DNA of 34,946 bases. Origin: Melioribacter sp. Lineage in GTDB: Bacteria > Bacteroidota > Ignavibacteria > Ignavibacteriales > Melioribacteraceae. The translations under genes were made by a program, and so were the position numbers. The DNA is taken from assembly GCA_003155655.1 (NCBI GenBank), contig PMDS01000083.1:1-34946 (forward strand), written 5' to 3'. Shown piece after piece: positions 19,200-27,857 of the stretch; positions within the stretch are counted from its first letter, which is position 1, and the number at the start of each line of letters is the position of its first letter. Under the pieces are notes generated by a model. That model ran no database searches. It was given only the letters and a program-made list of their open reading frames with translations, and was not told the DNA's origin.

Positions 19200-20519
19200 T
19201 TGAAAAAGATTCTTTTCATTTTAGTTTTTCTATCATTTATCTCATCAGTTTTTGCCCAGCATAAATTAATATACATCGGAAATATTGATGATGAAATTGA
19301 TCTTGGCATGGCGCCATACATTAAAAGAGTTATAAATGAAGCTGAAAAGAATGATGCTTCTGCAATTATTTTTCGTATCAATACTTTTGGCGGCAGGGTT
19401 GATGCTGCTACTCAAATAAAAGATGCAATATTAAACAGTAAGGTAAAAACTATTGCATTTATTGATAAAAGAGCAATTTCTGCAGGCGCATTAATAGCTC
19501 TTTCATGCGAAAAAATTGTTATGGTTCCCGGCGCTTCAATGGGCGCTTCTACAGTGGTAGATCAAACCGGTCAGAAACAATCGGAAAAATACCAGTCATT
19601 CATGCGTTCTGAAATGCGTTCAACAGCAGAAAAAAATAAACGGCGACCAGATATTGCACAGGGTATGGTGGATGAAACAATTGCTATACCCGGTCTTAAT
19701 GACAATGCAACTAAGTTGATTACATTAACATCTGAAGAAGCTGTAAAATTCAAGATGGCAGATACTATGCTTTCGAGTATGCAGGACGTAAAAAAAATGT
19801 TTGATCTTGAAAATGCTGAAGAGGTTACACTTAAATCCAACTGGGCTGAGAGTTTTGTTCGTTTTTTAAATAATCCTGTTGTTTCCTCTTTACTTATAAT
19901 GATTGGATTGATTGGAATATTTACTGAGATAAAAATGGGAGTCTGGGGCTTGCCGGGTACTGTTGCAGTAATTGCGTTAGGATTGTTTTTTGGATCAAGC
20001 TACATTTTGCAGCTTGCGTCAATTCTTGATATTGTTGTTTTTATTCTGGGGGTAATTCTTTTGCTTATTGAGATATTTGTCATTCCGGGATTTGGCATAA
20101 TTGGAGTTATAGGCATTGGAATGATGGTTACAGGTTTATTTTTGGGTCTTGTATCAGATTTCCAACTTAATGATTCAACATTAGTATCGACTGCGATTAT
20201 CCAGCTTGCTTCAGTTTTTGTAGGTACGGGAATATTTGCCTTTGCGATGTCGAAATTTTTGCCAAAGATGAATGCCTGGAACAAAATGATATTACAGGAA
20301 CATATATCAAGCAAATCCGGTTATGCTTCAAAAGCAAATTTTAAACACCTTGTTGGTGTAGAAGGGGTTGCGTTAACTGATTTGCGGCCGGCAGGAAATG
20401 CAATTATAAATGGCAATAGAGTCGACGTTGTTACCGAAGGGAATTATATCAACCACGATTCTCCCATTATTGTAAAGTCAGTTGAGGGTTCCAAAATTGT
20501 AGTTGATTTGAAAAATTGA
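19200..20519 (+). CDS. NfeD-family membrane-bound serine protease (ClpP-class plus NfeD)
   Basis: This protein of 439 residues has a signal peptide (MKKILFILVFLSFISSVFAQ), a ClpP/crotonase-fold serine protease domain, four or so membrane helices and a C-terminal OB-fold NfeD domain. The protease region shows RINTFGGRVDAATQI, AFIDKRAISAGALIALSC with the nucleophilic serine, and GASMGASTVVDQTGQK. The C-terminal domain reads LVGVEGVALTDLRPAGNAIINGNRVDVV. Such 1b-type NfeD proteins are thought to act with stomatin-type SPFH partners in membrane protein quality control; no SPFH gene is adjacent here. TTG 19200 is chosen because GGAGG lies five bases upstream and the signal peptide then begins properly. 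Confidence 0.87.
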   Translation: MKKILFILVFLSFISSVFAQHKLIYIGNIDDEIDLGMAPYIKRVINEAEKNDASAIIFRINTFGGRVDAATQIKDAILNSKVKTIAFIDKRAISAGALIALSCEKIVMVPGASMGASTVVDQTGQKQSEKYQSFMRSEMRSTAEKNKRRPDIAQGMVDETIAIPGLNDNATKLITLTSEEAVKFKMADTMLSSMQDVKKMFDLENAEEVTLKSNWAESFVRFLNNPVVSSLLIMIGLIGIFTEIKMGVWGLPGTVAVIALGLFFGSSYILQLASILDIVVFILGVILLLIEIFVIPGFGIIGVIGIGMMVTGLFLGLVSDFQLNDSTLVSTAIIQLASVFVGTGIFAFAMSKFLPKMNAWNKMILQEHISSKSGYASKANFKHLVGVEGVALTDLRPAGNAIINGNRVDVVTEGNYINHDSPIIVKSVEGSKIVVDLKN

Positions 20520-20528
20520 AGGGATATA

Positions 20529-20572
20529 TAAGAGAGGCAATCTCAAAATTACCAATGAGATAGCCTCTCTTA
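20529..20572. terminator. Bidirectional terminator between convergent genes
   Basis: A 17-base near-perfect inverted repeat (20529-20545 with 20556-20572, one mismatch) lies exactly between the forward nfeD stop and the reverse lipoprotein stop. It is flanked by A/T tracts on both sides, so it can end transcription from either direction. Confidence 0.85.
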
Positions 20573-20582
20573 TTAATAAAGA

Positions 20583-21611
20583 CTACAGCAATTCTACAAT
20601 ATTTTTGTTCATGTTGGTCTCAATTCTCTTAGCATGAACCATTTTCTGTTTTGGGTCTTTAACGTCCATCTGGACACTAACTTCCAAATTTGAAGTAGTC
20701 TCGCTTTTAATAATATTCCCTTTCTCAATATTAAAAATGATTAATCCGCCGCCCGAAACTTTTGGATCATCAAAAGTGAATGTAGTTCCATTCTGCTCAC
20801 CCTTTTTGTTTCCGCTCACCTTAAAAGAAAGATTAGCGCTAATTTTAATAGCTTTATAATCTCCAACTTTTACAAAATCATCAACTTTAAAATTCTCAAT
20901 ACTTTCAACCTGCATAGGTCCAAGATTAATAGGTACTGATTTAGTCCATACAGAATCTTTCCCAATAGCTTTTGGTGAAAATTCCCTGAATAAAAGCTGT
21001 ATAATTGGTCTGATTTCTTGTTGTGATAATTGATCAACTGCCTGCTGTTTTTGCTGCGGAGTAATTGGCTGCTTTTGACCTTGCAGTCCAATCATTTTTT
21101 CAATTAGTTTATCTATTCTGGAAACTTCTAAGACTTCACCTTTCGTATCTACCCTTGCATGGAAATTGAAGTTGGCTTCGGCTTCATATTTTAAGAATTT
21201 CTGCTTGTCTTCCCTTGTGTTATTGGCTTTAGAATCATACAGGTATTTTTTCCCGTCGATTGTTGCATTCAAATTTACAGAAGAAAAAGTAACTGATAAC
21301 CCGGCGACATTATCTTTATCAACATCAAGAACTTCGAGATCAATTAAATAAGTAAGAGTAGTTGCTGCATCAGATTTTTGCGTTGAATCAGCTATTATAG
21401 ATTGAACTGAATTATTGATTGTTGTCAGTTTATAATGAAGTTTTTCTCCTTTTTCAAATTGATATTTTAGAGCAATTTTTTCTCCTTTCATATCAATTGA
21501 TTGAAGATTATTTGTTGCTACGGAACCACTCTGGCTATCTTTTTTACTGCAACCTAATAACAATGCAAGTATTAAAAATAATGGTGTCAATTTTAAAACA
21601 AAGTTTCTCAT
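20583..21611 (-). CDS. Predicted lipoprotein of unknown function (DUF6263-like)
   Basis: This 342-residue protein begins with a lipoprotein signal, LTPLFLILALLLGC, so it should be lipid-anchored at C21. The mature part is a beta-rich domain beginning IALKYQFEKGEKLHYKLTT and containing LTYLIDLEVLDVD, repeats of KxSxxLSFKVSG type, and a QKQPITPQQKQQAVDQLSQQ linker. The layout resembles DUF6263 proteins, which have no known activity. The gene follows ndk by 58 bases on the same strand and may be the last gene of the sucD-ndk transcript. The bidirectional terminator lies just past its end. Confidence 0.55.
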   Translation of the reverse strand: MRNFVLKLTPLFLILALLLGCSKKDSQSGSVATNNLQSIDMKGEKIALKYQFEKGEKLHYKLTTINNSVQSIIADSTQKSDAATTLTYLIDLEVLDVDKDNVAGLSVTFSSVNLNATIDGKKYLYDSKANNTREDKQKFLKYEAEANFNFHARVDTKGEVLEVSRIDKLIEKMIGLQGQKQPITPQQKQQAVDQLSQQEIRPIIQLLFREFSPKAIGKDSVWTKSVPINLGPMQVESIENFKVDDFVKVGDYKAIKISANLSFKVSGNKKGEQNGTTFTFDDPKVSGGGLIIFNIEKGNIIKSETTSNLEVSVQMDVKDPKQKMVHAKRIETNMNKNIVELL

Positions 21612-21669
21612 TTAGTTCTCTTATTTATTATTATAAAAATATTCCTTAATTAGGAAAAGAGTATAGATA

Positions 21670-22101
21670 TTACAGACCGTTAATTTCCAAAAGTTCTTTA
21701 CGTGAAAAGAAATGTGCAATTTCTTTTAACGCATTCTCGTCGGAATCGGAGCCATGAACAATATTTTCCTGCATATTATCTGCATATAATTTTCTTATTG
21801 TGCCCTCTGCAGCTTTTGCCGGGTCGGTAGCGCCGATCAGTTTACGGAAATCCTCCACAGCGTTTTCTTTTTCAAGAGCTATTGGAACGCAAGGACCGGA
21901 CGTCATATATGCAATCAGATCATTAAAGAAAAATTTGCCGGTATGGACTTCATAAAAACCTTTTGCAGTTTCCGGAGTAAGTTTTATCATTTTTATAGCA
22001 GATACTTTGAACCCCGCTTCCTGAATTAATGTAATTACTTTCCCTATCAAATTCTTTTTAACACAATCAGGTTTTAAAATTGCAAGAGTTTTATTATTCA
22101 A
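21670..22101 (-). CDS. ndk: Nucleoside diphosphate kinase
   Basis: This 143-residue protein moves the gamma phosphate between nucleoside triphosphates and diphosphates through a phosphohistidine. The family start [15 protein letters not shown], the middle segment [29 protein letters not shown] and the active-site region [12 protein letters not shown] are all clear. The start codon is TTG with an excellent GGAGG site that lies directly behind the sucD stop. Only 10 bases separate the two genes. Co-expression with succinyl-CoA synthetase makes sense, since Ndk can convert the nucleotide that enzyme produces and the two proteins are known to associate in some bacteria. Confidence 0.94.
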   Translation of the reverse strand: MNNKTLAILKPDCVKKNLIGKVITLIQEAGFKVSAIKMIKLTPETAKGFYEVHTGKFFFNDLIAYMTSGPCVPIALEKENAVEDFRKLIGATDPAKAAEGTIRKLYADNMQENIVHGSDSDENALKEIAHFFSRKELLEINGL

Positions 22102-22111
22102 AATTCCTCCG

Positions 22112-23065
22112 TTACTTTTTCTTTGATTTCTTTTTTATAGTTACTTTTTTTGTAATAGCACTCTTTTTCACTGTCTTTTTGATTTTACCTTTTTCAAGAG
22201 CTTTTTTCATTGTTATACCAATTTCAGCAGGACTCTCAACAACATGAATACCGGCTTTTTTCATCGCAGCCATTTTCTCAGCAGCAGTACCCTTACCTCC
22301 TGAAATGATTGCACCTGCATGACCCATTCTTCTTCCCGGAGGCGCGGTTCTTCCGGCAATAAAGCCAACTACAGGTTTCTTTACATTTTTCTTAATAAAC
22401 TCTGCAGCTTCTTCTTCAGCGCTTCCGCCTATTTCGCCAATCATAACAATGCCTTTGGTCTCAGGATCATTGCTAAAGAGTTTGATTATGTCTAGGAATC
22501 TTGAACCAATTATTGGGTCACCGCCAATACCAACGCATGTTGATTGTCCAATGCCAAGATCGGATAATTGTTTAACAGCTTCATAAGTTAATGTGCCGCT
22601 TCGGGAAACCACACCAACGTTTCCTTTCTTATGAATGAACCCCGGCATAATACCTATTTTGGCTTTACCCGGTGAAATTACGCCGGGACAGTTAGGACCT
22701 ACAAGTGTAATATCTTTTTCTTTTACAAGATTATAAACAGCAATCATGTCTTTAGTAGGAATACCCTCGGTAATGCAAACAATGAATTTAATGCCGGAAA
22801 TTGCAGCTTCAATTATTGCATCCGCGGCAAACGGCGGGGGAACAAAGATTGCAGACGCATTAGCTTTAGTTTTTTGCACAGCTTCAGCAACAGTGTTGAA
22901 AATTGGAACACCGGTATCTTCAAATTTTTGCCCGCCTTTACCGGGAGTAACACCTGCAACTACATTAGTCCCATATTCTATCATCTGTTTGGTGTGAAAA
23001 GAGCCTTCACCGCCTGTAATACCCTGTACAAGCACTTTTGTCTTTTTGTCGAGAAGAATGCTCAT
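22112..23065 (-). CDS. sucD: Succinyl-CoA synthetase alpha subunit with a lysine-rich C-terminal tail
   Basis: This 317-residue TCA-cycle subunit binds CoA and carries the phosphohistidine. Landmarks are [19 protein letters not shown], the CoA-binding [44 protein letters not shown], and [14 protein letters not shown] with the active histidine. Ordinary SucD ends near residue 290. Here about 26 further residues follow, 14 of them lysine, finishing KKKSKKK. The beta subunit gene sucC is not adjacent, contrary to the usual sucC-sucD order. The start is ATG. Downstream is ndk at 10 bases. The tail does not look like a frameshift product because it stays lysine-coded to a clean stop. Confidence 0.93.
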   Translation of the reverse strand: MSILLDKKTKVLVQGITGGEGSFHTKQMIEYGTNVVAGVTPGKGGQKFEDTGVPIFNTVAEAVQKTKANASAIFVPPPFAADAIIEAAISGIKFIVCITEGIPTKDMIAVYNLVKEKDITLVGPNCPGVISPGKAKIGIMPGFIHKKGNVGVVSRSGTLTYEAVKQLSDLGIGQSTCVGIGGDPIIGSRFLDIIKLFSNDPETKGIVMIGEIGGSAEEEAAEFIKKNVKKPVVGFIAGRTAPPGRRMGHAGAIISGGKGTAAEKMAAMKKAGIHVVESPAEIGITMKKALEKGKIKKTVKKSAITKKVTIKKKSKKK

Positions 23066-23612
23066 ATTTATTCCTCGGTAATTAATTCCAAAATTAACTG
23101 ATGCAAATTAAGAAAGGATGAGTAAATATCCTTAATTTTTTTCCAACCTCACCCCAGCCCTCTCCTTAATAAGGAGAGGGAGTCCCGTTGATCGGGACGG
23201 GTGAGGTTTTTTTTGTTTTGAATATTTATCGGTGACCAACGGATTTATCCGTTGGTTAATAGGCATTAGTCTATTAGTATTAACCGATTTATCGGTTTAT
23301 TGTATTCTACACATTGTCAAAAAAATTGGAAACGGTTAAAACCGTTTTGTTTATTTAATTCTTCTCAGTAACCAATGGATAAATCCATTGGTTAATAAAA
23401 TCATGACATTTCTAAAGAGTTATTACAGGGGAAATTCGAAAATATTTTTTTGTTTTGAATATTTGCAATAATATTTTAAGTTACAATGACAAAGAGGGAA
23501 TAAGACTGTTGTAAAGAATTATCATTTGTTTTTTTATCTCAACCCTGTTTGACGCAGGCAAGTCCGGATAAAACACTTAACATTTTATGTGATTGATAAA
23601 ATTGAGAGAATA
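23066..23612. repeat. Intergenic region with a three-way-junction repeat and TTTA/TAAA-loop palindromes (locus B)
   Basis: This gap of about 550 bases at the border between the housekeeping region and the cassette-like region carries no gene. The segment 23145-23208 is the junction repeat listed separately. Then come four palindromes: ACCAACGGA-TTTA-TCCGTTGGT (23235-23256), AACCGA-TTTA-TCGGTT (23282-23297), AAACGGT-TAAA-ACCGTTT (23330-23347), and a 24-base palindrome with TAAA loop and AACCAATGGA arms (23370-23393). The sucD promoter should be near 23066-23140. Confidence 0.75.
23145..23208. repeat. Three-way-junction repeat ending in a T-run
   Basis: Outer arms AACCTCACCC (23145-23154) and GGGTGAGGTT (23199-23208) pair perfectly. 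Inside are CCCTCTCCTT-AAT-AAGGAGAGGG (23158-23180) and TCCCG-TTGAT-CGGGA (23183-23197). The fold is the same as at 1167-1247, with unrelated hairpin stems. Eight or more T residues follow on the forward strand, so it may also act as a terminator. Confidence 0.75.
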
Positions 23613-24356
23613 ATGAAGTATTTAATTGACTTAGACGGGACCCTAATGAATGGTAAAGTTGCATACAAAGATGCTGTTTTATTTATTCAAGAACTTCAAA
23701 GAGAAAATACTGACTTTCTTATAATGACAAATTCGATAAAATCACCTAAGGTTATTTCAGAAAGACTAGAGGGTGTTGGTATAATTATAGCTCCAAATCA
23801 AATTCTTAATCCTATTAATGCAATCAATTTATATATACTAAAAAATATTTATTCACGTGCGTTAATTATAGGTAGTTCTACCGAAATAGAACAAGTTAAC
23901 GCTAAGATGGATAAATATAACCCCGACATAATTGTTCTACTTGATTTTGAGAAAGAGAATATAACTTATAATGATTTGCAATATATTTTTTCTTTTCTTC
24001 AAAAAGATGTTGATATAATAGCTGCATCCGGGTCAAGTTATTATTTAAAAGATGGCATTCGCTATTTAGATACCGGTGCATTTGTAAAGCTATTGGAAAG
24101 TGCTGCAAATACCCGTATTAAAATACTTGGTAAACCATCAATAGAATATTTTAACGCCGGTATATCTGCCTTGAAAACTAATGCATATGATGTTACTGTG
24201 ATAGGAGATGATTGGAATACTGATATTGTTGGGGCAACTAACGCTGGTTGTAATTCTGTATTAATAAAAACCGGTAAATATCAGGCTGGTGATGAAAGCA
24301 AATGTAAAGTGCAAAAAGTTGTTAACAATTTGATGGAACTTTTTCCAATAGAGTAA
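23613..24356 (+). CDS. HAD-superfamily phosphatase, class IIA (NagD-like)
   Basis: This protein of 247 residues opens with the HAD nucleophile motif IDLDGTL, followed by motif II in FLIMTNSIKSP. The C-terminal motif is VIGDDWNTDIVGATNAGCNSVLIKTG, where GDDWNTD is the class IIA metal-binding signature. A cap domain lies between them. Members dephosphorylate sugar phosphates, nucleotides or phosphoglycolate; the substrate here is unknown. ATG 23613 follows GAGAG by a few bases. A GTG at 23589 is in frame but lacks a good site. It is the first forward gene of the cassette-like region and is followed by an attC-like spacer. Confidence 0.8.
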   Translation: MKYLIDLDGTLMNGKVAYKDAVLFIQELQRENTDFLIMTNSIKSPKVISERLEGVGIIIAPNQILNPINAINLYILKNIYSRALIIGSSTEIEQVNAKMDKYNPDIIVLLDFEKENITYNDLQYIFSFLQKDVDIIAASGSSYYLKDGIRYLDTGAFVKLLESAANTRIKILGKPSIEYFNAGISALKTNAYDVTVIGDDWNTDIVGATNAGCNSVLIKTGKYQAGDESKCKVQKVVNNLMELFPIE

Positions 24357-24375
24357 TCATAATTCAATACATATA

Positions 24376-24464
24376 TCAAGCCGCCCAAAACACATAACCA
24401 TGCCACGGTGTGGTAAACCCGCCCAACAAGATGGCGGATAAACTTAAAAGCAAAGTTGTTAGGT
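24376..24464 (+). other. Candidate attC-like recombination site after the HAD gene
   Basis: The spacer ends with GTTAGGT (24458-24464), which fits the integron core GTTRRRY. A possible ACATAAC box is at 24392-24398. Inside, CCGCC (24419-24423) pairs with GGCGG (24433-24437) around CAACAAGAT, and an upstream AAGCCGCC (near 24379) can pair with the same 3' arm. The 5' box is not well fixed. The next gene starts 74 bases later. Confidence 0.4.
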
Positions 24465-24538
24465 TACGTTTTGAAATTCTTGAAGGTATACAATAATTGC
24501 AAATTACACATTCTAATAAACAAAAAAGGAAATAAGAA

Positions 24539-25228
24539 ATGAGTTCAGATAGAAAGATTGCAATAATTGCGGGAGTATTATTTATAACTGCAACGGTTGC
24601 GGGCATACTAAGTTCTGTTTTTACAGAACCTATTCTAGGTGCTCCGGATTATCTTATTAAAATTTCTGAGAATGAAAACCATGTGATAATAGGAGCGCTC
24701 TTTGTATTGGTTATGGGTTTTGCATGTGCCGGTATTGCAATTTCACTTTATCCAATCTTAAGAAAATATAATGAAGGCTTGGCTCTTGGATCTGTTGGTT
24801 TTAGGATATTTGAAGGTATGCTCTGGGTTATTAATGCAATCGGCCTTCTATTACTATTGACATTAAGCAAGGAATTTGTAAAAGCAGGAACTCCTGGTGC
24901 ATCATCTTTTCAAACCTCGGCCATTTTAATACGGGCAGCAGGTGATTGGATAAGCAATTTAGTGGCATTGCTGGCTTGGTGCCTGGGAGCATTGATGTAT
25001 TATTACATATTTTATCAAACAAAACTCATCCCTCGATGGTTAGCAGCCTGGGGTCTTATTGGAATCACATTGACCCTAATTGCTTGCGCACTGGTTTTGT
25101 TCCATCTAATCAATTCCGGGTCGCCGATCCAGATCGCTTTGTTTCTACCAATAGCGTTGCAGGAAATGGTTTTAGCGGTATGGCTGATAGTCAAGGGATT
25201 CAATTCGTCTGCTTTACTGCTAGAATAA
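24539..25228 (+). CDS. DUF4386 integral membrane protein
   Basis: This 229-residue protein has six predicted membrane helices and the sequence pattern of DUF4386. The N-terminus is RKIAIIAGVLFITATVAGILSS, followed by helices around VLVMGFACAGIAISLYPILRKYNEGLALGSVGFRIFEGMLW and RWLAAWGLIGITLTL. Family function is unknown; members are common in soil and sediment bacteria and often occur as single accessory genes. AAGGAAATAAG precedes the ATG. Gene and spacer together have the form of a single-gene cassette. Confidence 0.8.
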   Translation: MSSDRKIAIIAGVLFITATVAGILSSVFTEPILGAPDYLIKISENENHVIIGALFVLVMGFACAGIAISLYPILRKYNEGLALGSVGFRIFEGMLWVINAIGLLLLLTLSKEFVKAGTPGASSFQTSAILIRAAGDWISNLVALLAWCLGALMYYYIFYQTKLIPRWLAAWGLIGITLTLIACALVLFHLINSGSPIQIALFLPIALQEMVLAVWLIVKGFNSSALLLE

Positions 25229-25230
25229 TT

Positions 25231-25317
25231 TATTAACAAATGCATCGGCAAAATGTGACCTAACTAGATGCCCAAACTGACCAATTCAGCCGACAGCGAT
25301 TTAACTTGACGTTATTA
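25231..25317 (+). other. Candidate attC-like site after the DUF4386 gene
   Basis: The 87-base span begins TATTAAC (25231-25237), two bases after the stop codon, and ends GTTATTA (25311-25317), nearly its complement. Inside, AAATGCATCGGC (25238-25249) pairs with GCCGACAGCGATTT (25289-25302), leaving unpaired bases on one side only. Size, boxes and one-sided bulges fit attC sites. Confidence 0.45.
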
Positions 25318-25469
25318 GTTTCTGTAATTAATAATTCAATTAGCATTGTGAACTCAGTTGCTTTAATGCAATACCAAAATTATCAACGTGACAGCTTAGA
25401 GCCGGACCTACTTGCGACAATGCAAGAAGATTTCTATTTTTCCAAAAGTGAAGATTGAAATCGTTATGC
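25318..25469 (+). other. Possible ORF-less cassette ending in GTTATGC
   Basis: This stretch of about 150 bases lies between the GTTATTA box and a second core-like GTTATGC at 25463-25469, 31 bases before the next start codon. It has a small hairpin CTTGC-GACAAT-GCAAG near 25410-25425 but no ORF of note. It may be an empty or decayed cassette, or simply leader sequence for the next gene. Confidence 0.3.
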
Positions 25470-25500
25470 GTTAATAAATATGATCAAGGAATTAGTATTA

Positions 25501-26427
25501 ATGAGAAATATTATAACCTATCTTTTATTATTTATTTTATTTCAAACACCCGGATGTCAGAGTAATGCAGTTGAATTTGAAAGGACAAAAGTTACAATCA
25601 ATAACCAAAAGTTTGAAATAATAACAACCTATTCTCTTTTTGATGATTATATAAATCAACAAAATAATACAGATTTAAAATCAGCATCCGATAATATAAT
25701 TTATGAACCACTTCGAAAAGAGATTATAGAAGGCGCTGAGGCTGCTTTTATGTTTGAGACTATCCACATACCTTATCAGACCGGCGATCTTCTGAAAAAA
25801 GAAGTTGAACTATTGAGAAGCAGCAATTTTATGGATATTACAAAAAAAGCATTATTAAATATTACATCGAATCTTCCCGGACCGGATACAAAAATAATTA
25901 TTATGCCAGCAAATCCGGCAATGCATGATCTTTTTGTGAAACATAATCTTTGTATGAATGGAGTTACACTGGGCAGCGGTAAAATTATAATAATGATAGA
26001 TCCTACATTTCCACAATGGAAGAAAACTTTACCTAATGTATTAGCTCACGAGTATCATCATAGCACCTGGATTTCAAGGAACTGGAAAGATTCTGATTTT
26101 ACACTATTAGAATATTTAATCTTTGAAGGACGCGCAGATGCATTTGCTTCAAATCTATATAAAGATGCAGAAAATCCATGGACTGCACTGATTGATAAAG
26201 AGCAAGAAGATAAAGTATGGAAGTTAATTAGACCTGAAATATTTATGAAGGGGCATGAAAGAATTAATAAAGTAATGTGGGGCAATGCAGATATTCCAGT
26301 AGGGAGTGGATATGCGATTGGATTACATATAGTTAAATCATTCAAACAAAATAATCCCGAATATTCTGATAGAGATATCATTGATTTAAATCCTGAAGAA
26401 ATATTAAAAAAGAGCAAATATGATTAA
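25501..26427 (+). CDS. DUF2268-type zinc protease, predicted lipoprotein
   Basis: This protein of 308 residues starts MRNIITYLLLFILFQTPGC, a lipoprotein signal with the lipid cysteine at 19, which decides ATG 25501 over the ATG seven codons earlier. The zinc motif is NVLAH183-EYHH187STW (HExxH). It is followed by LLEYLIFEGRADAFASNLY, where the glutamate may be the third ligand, then ENPWTALI and PVGSGYAIGLHIVKSF. This order matches DUF2268 putative Zn-dependent proteases. Substrate is unknown and the location should be the envelope. The gene stands alone, with structured spacers on both sides. Confidence 0.75.
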   Translation: MRNIITYLLLFILFQTPGCQSNAVEFERTKVTINNQKFEIITTYSLFDDYINQQNNTDLKSASDNIIYEPLRKEIIEGAEAAFMFETIHIPYQTGDLLKKEVELLRSSNFMDITKKALLNITSNLPGPDTKIIIMPANPAMHDLFVKHNLCMNGVTLGSGKIIIMIDPTFPQWKKTLPNVLAHEYHHSTWISRNWKDSDFTLLEYLIFEGRADAFASNLYKDAENPWTALIDKEQEDKVWKLIRPEIFMKGHERINKVMWGNADIPVGSGYAIGLHIVKSFKQNNPEYSDRDIIDLNPEEILKKSKYD

Positions 26428-26790
26428 ACGCAGAACCCATTTTCCAAACCAGCCGACCCGTAAAAAAGCTGAAGGGTAGACTGTTTTTCCACCGCTGAGT
26501 GCAATCCCGAAAAGCGGGACACTGCGGCATCCCGAATATGTTTATGAATTTGCCGGGGCAGGTTTGTGTAATTAAAAAGTTAAGTTGTAAAAGTAAGCTG
26601 CTCTTTGAGTGTAGTGAATAGATGAATTTATATATAATTATTGACGTTGTTTTTTCAGCAGGCATTCTTGATCTAGGCCACTGGCTTGCCCGGCGTTACG
26701 AAGTATAGACGGGTTAACGGCCACGCAGTTAATTGCTTAGTCTAAATGATAAACATTTTATGAGATAATAATAACAAATCGGTTTAAGAT
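26428..26790. other. Structured spacer between the DUF2268 and UPF0158 genes
   Basis: This 363-base stretch has no supported gene. An imperfect hairpin spans about 26492-26527: CCGCTGAGTG pairs with CACTGCGG leaving extra bases, around an inner CCCG-AAAAG-CGGG. GTTACGA at 26694 and GTTAAC near 26712 could be decayed cassette boundaries, but no convincing pair of boxes was found. Confidence 0.4.
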
Positions 26791-27255
26791 ATGATAAAAG
26801 TAAAACTTGATGATGTGATTGAACAGTTAGAATTTGCGAGTGATTCGAATAAGTCTTTTATAAATAAAAGAACCGGTGTAATCCATCTAATCCCTGATGA
26901 ATTGGAAATTTACACCGAAACTAATATTGAAGAGGATGATTTAATTCCAGATTGGGAAAAAGAGATAATTCTAGTTTTAAGGGATATTAATCAAAATCCT
27001 GAGAATTATATACCAATTCCTGATAAATTTTATATTAATGAATATGCAATAATGAAAAGGTTTTGCCTGTCTATTAAAAACGAGAAACTTCGAGAAGAAA
27101 TGTATTCATCAATCAAAGGAAGTGGTGCATTCCAAAGATTTAAAAATAATATTCTACATTTCAATATTGCTAACGACTGGTATAAATTTAAAGAGGATGC
27201 ATTAAGGGAAATAGCTGTTGAATGGTGTGAGGAAAATAGTATTGAATATTTCTAA
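26791..27255 (+). CDS. UPF0158 family protein
   Basis: This 154-residue protein matches the UPF0158 pattern. An N-terminal strand precedes SFINKRTGVIHLIPDE, then comes an acidic middle, a YAIMKRFCLSI helix, the diagnostic GSGAFQRFKNNI segment, DWYKFKEDALREIAVEWCEE, and a final short strand. Function is not known. UPF0158 genes are often found singly in accessory DNA. The start is ATG 26791. Its spacer to the PIN toxin gene is 170 bases and holds no clear attC, although an AACTAAC box lies near 27271. Confidence 0.8.
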   Translation: MIKVKLDDVIEQLEFASDSNKSFINKRTGVIHLIPDELEIYTETNIEEDDLIPDWEKEIILVLRDINQNPENYIPIPDKFYINEYAIMKRFCLSIKNEKLREEMYSSIKGSGAFQRFKNNILHFNIANDWYKFKEDALREIAVEWCEENSIEYF

Positions 27256-27402
27256 TTATAAAAGAGAATTGCAGCAACTAACCTCCAACTCAAAGCGCCT
27301 GTTCCGATTAAAAAGCACCGGAGTGAACTATTTCTACTTGACTTTCTTTTCAATAGACAACGCATTAATACCCCAAGAAATATAGAAAGAATTGCTTTTT
27401 AC

Positions 27403-27426
27403 TATGGTATTGAATACAATACCATA
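27403..27426 (+). promoter_or_regulatory. Palindromic operator overlapping the PIN toxin start codon
   Basis: A perfect inverted repeat, TATGGTATTG-AATA-CAATACCATA, has ten-base arms. Its last base is the A of the ATG of the toxin gene. Placement and symmetry fit autoregulation by the dimeric ribbon-helix-helix antitoxin encoded downstream. As RNA it would also hide the start codon. Confidence 0.65.
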
Positions 27427-27857
27427 TGAAAAAATATAAAGTTGTCATAGATACAAATGTTATAGTGTCAGCTTTGCGTTCAAGGAATGGTTTTTCCTTT
27501 AAACTTCTTTCAATTATAGATGATGAAAGATTTAAAGTTTTTATTTCGGTACCTGTAATTTTAGAGTATGAAGATGCTATAAAAAGAGATAAAACAAATA
27601 TTAAACTTAAGAAGGCAGACGTTGATTATATATTAAATTTCATTTGTTTTACAGCCGAACAAAGAAAGATATTTTATTTATGGAGACCGTTCTTAAAGGA
27701 CCCAAAGGATGACATGTTCCTGGAATTAGCTGTTGAGTCAGAATGTGATTACATAATAACATTTAATAAAAGAGATTTTGAAGGAATTGAATCATTTGGG
27801 ATAAAAGCAATTGCACCAAAAGAATTTTTAAAAGTGATTGGAGAAAAATATGAGTAA
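27426..27857 (+). CDS. PIN-domain toxin of a toxin-antitoxin pair
   Basis: This 143-residue protein of the COG1569-type PIN family begins KVVIDTNVIVSALRS with the first acidic metal ligand (D9). It continues with PVILEYEDAIKR (E), PKDDMFLELAVESECDYIITFNKRDF (D residues) and ends GIKAIAPKEFL. PIN toxins are magnesium-dependent RNases that stop translation by cutting tRNA, rRNA or mRNA; the target here is unknown. The toxin gene comes first and the antitoxin ATG lies inside its last codons (8-base overlap). That order is the reverse of many TA systems but usual for this family. Confidence 0.85.
   Translation: MKKYKVVIDTNVIVSALRSRNGFSFKLLSIIDDERFKVFISVPVILEYEDAIKRDKTNIKLKKADVDYILNFICFTAEQRKIFYLWRPFLKDPKDDMFLELAVESECDYIITFNKRDFEGIESFGIKAIAPKEFLKVIGEKYE

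Noticed and set aside
26058-26417. Reverse-strand ORF of 119 codons opposite the DUF2268 protease gene
   Set aside because: It is a shadow of a well-supported gene with HEYHH and downstream family motifs.
27256-27402. attC between the UPF0158 and PIN toxin genes
   Set aside because: An AACTAAC box is present near 27271 but no GTT-type partner or imperfect stem was found before the toxin operator.
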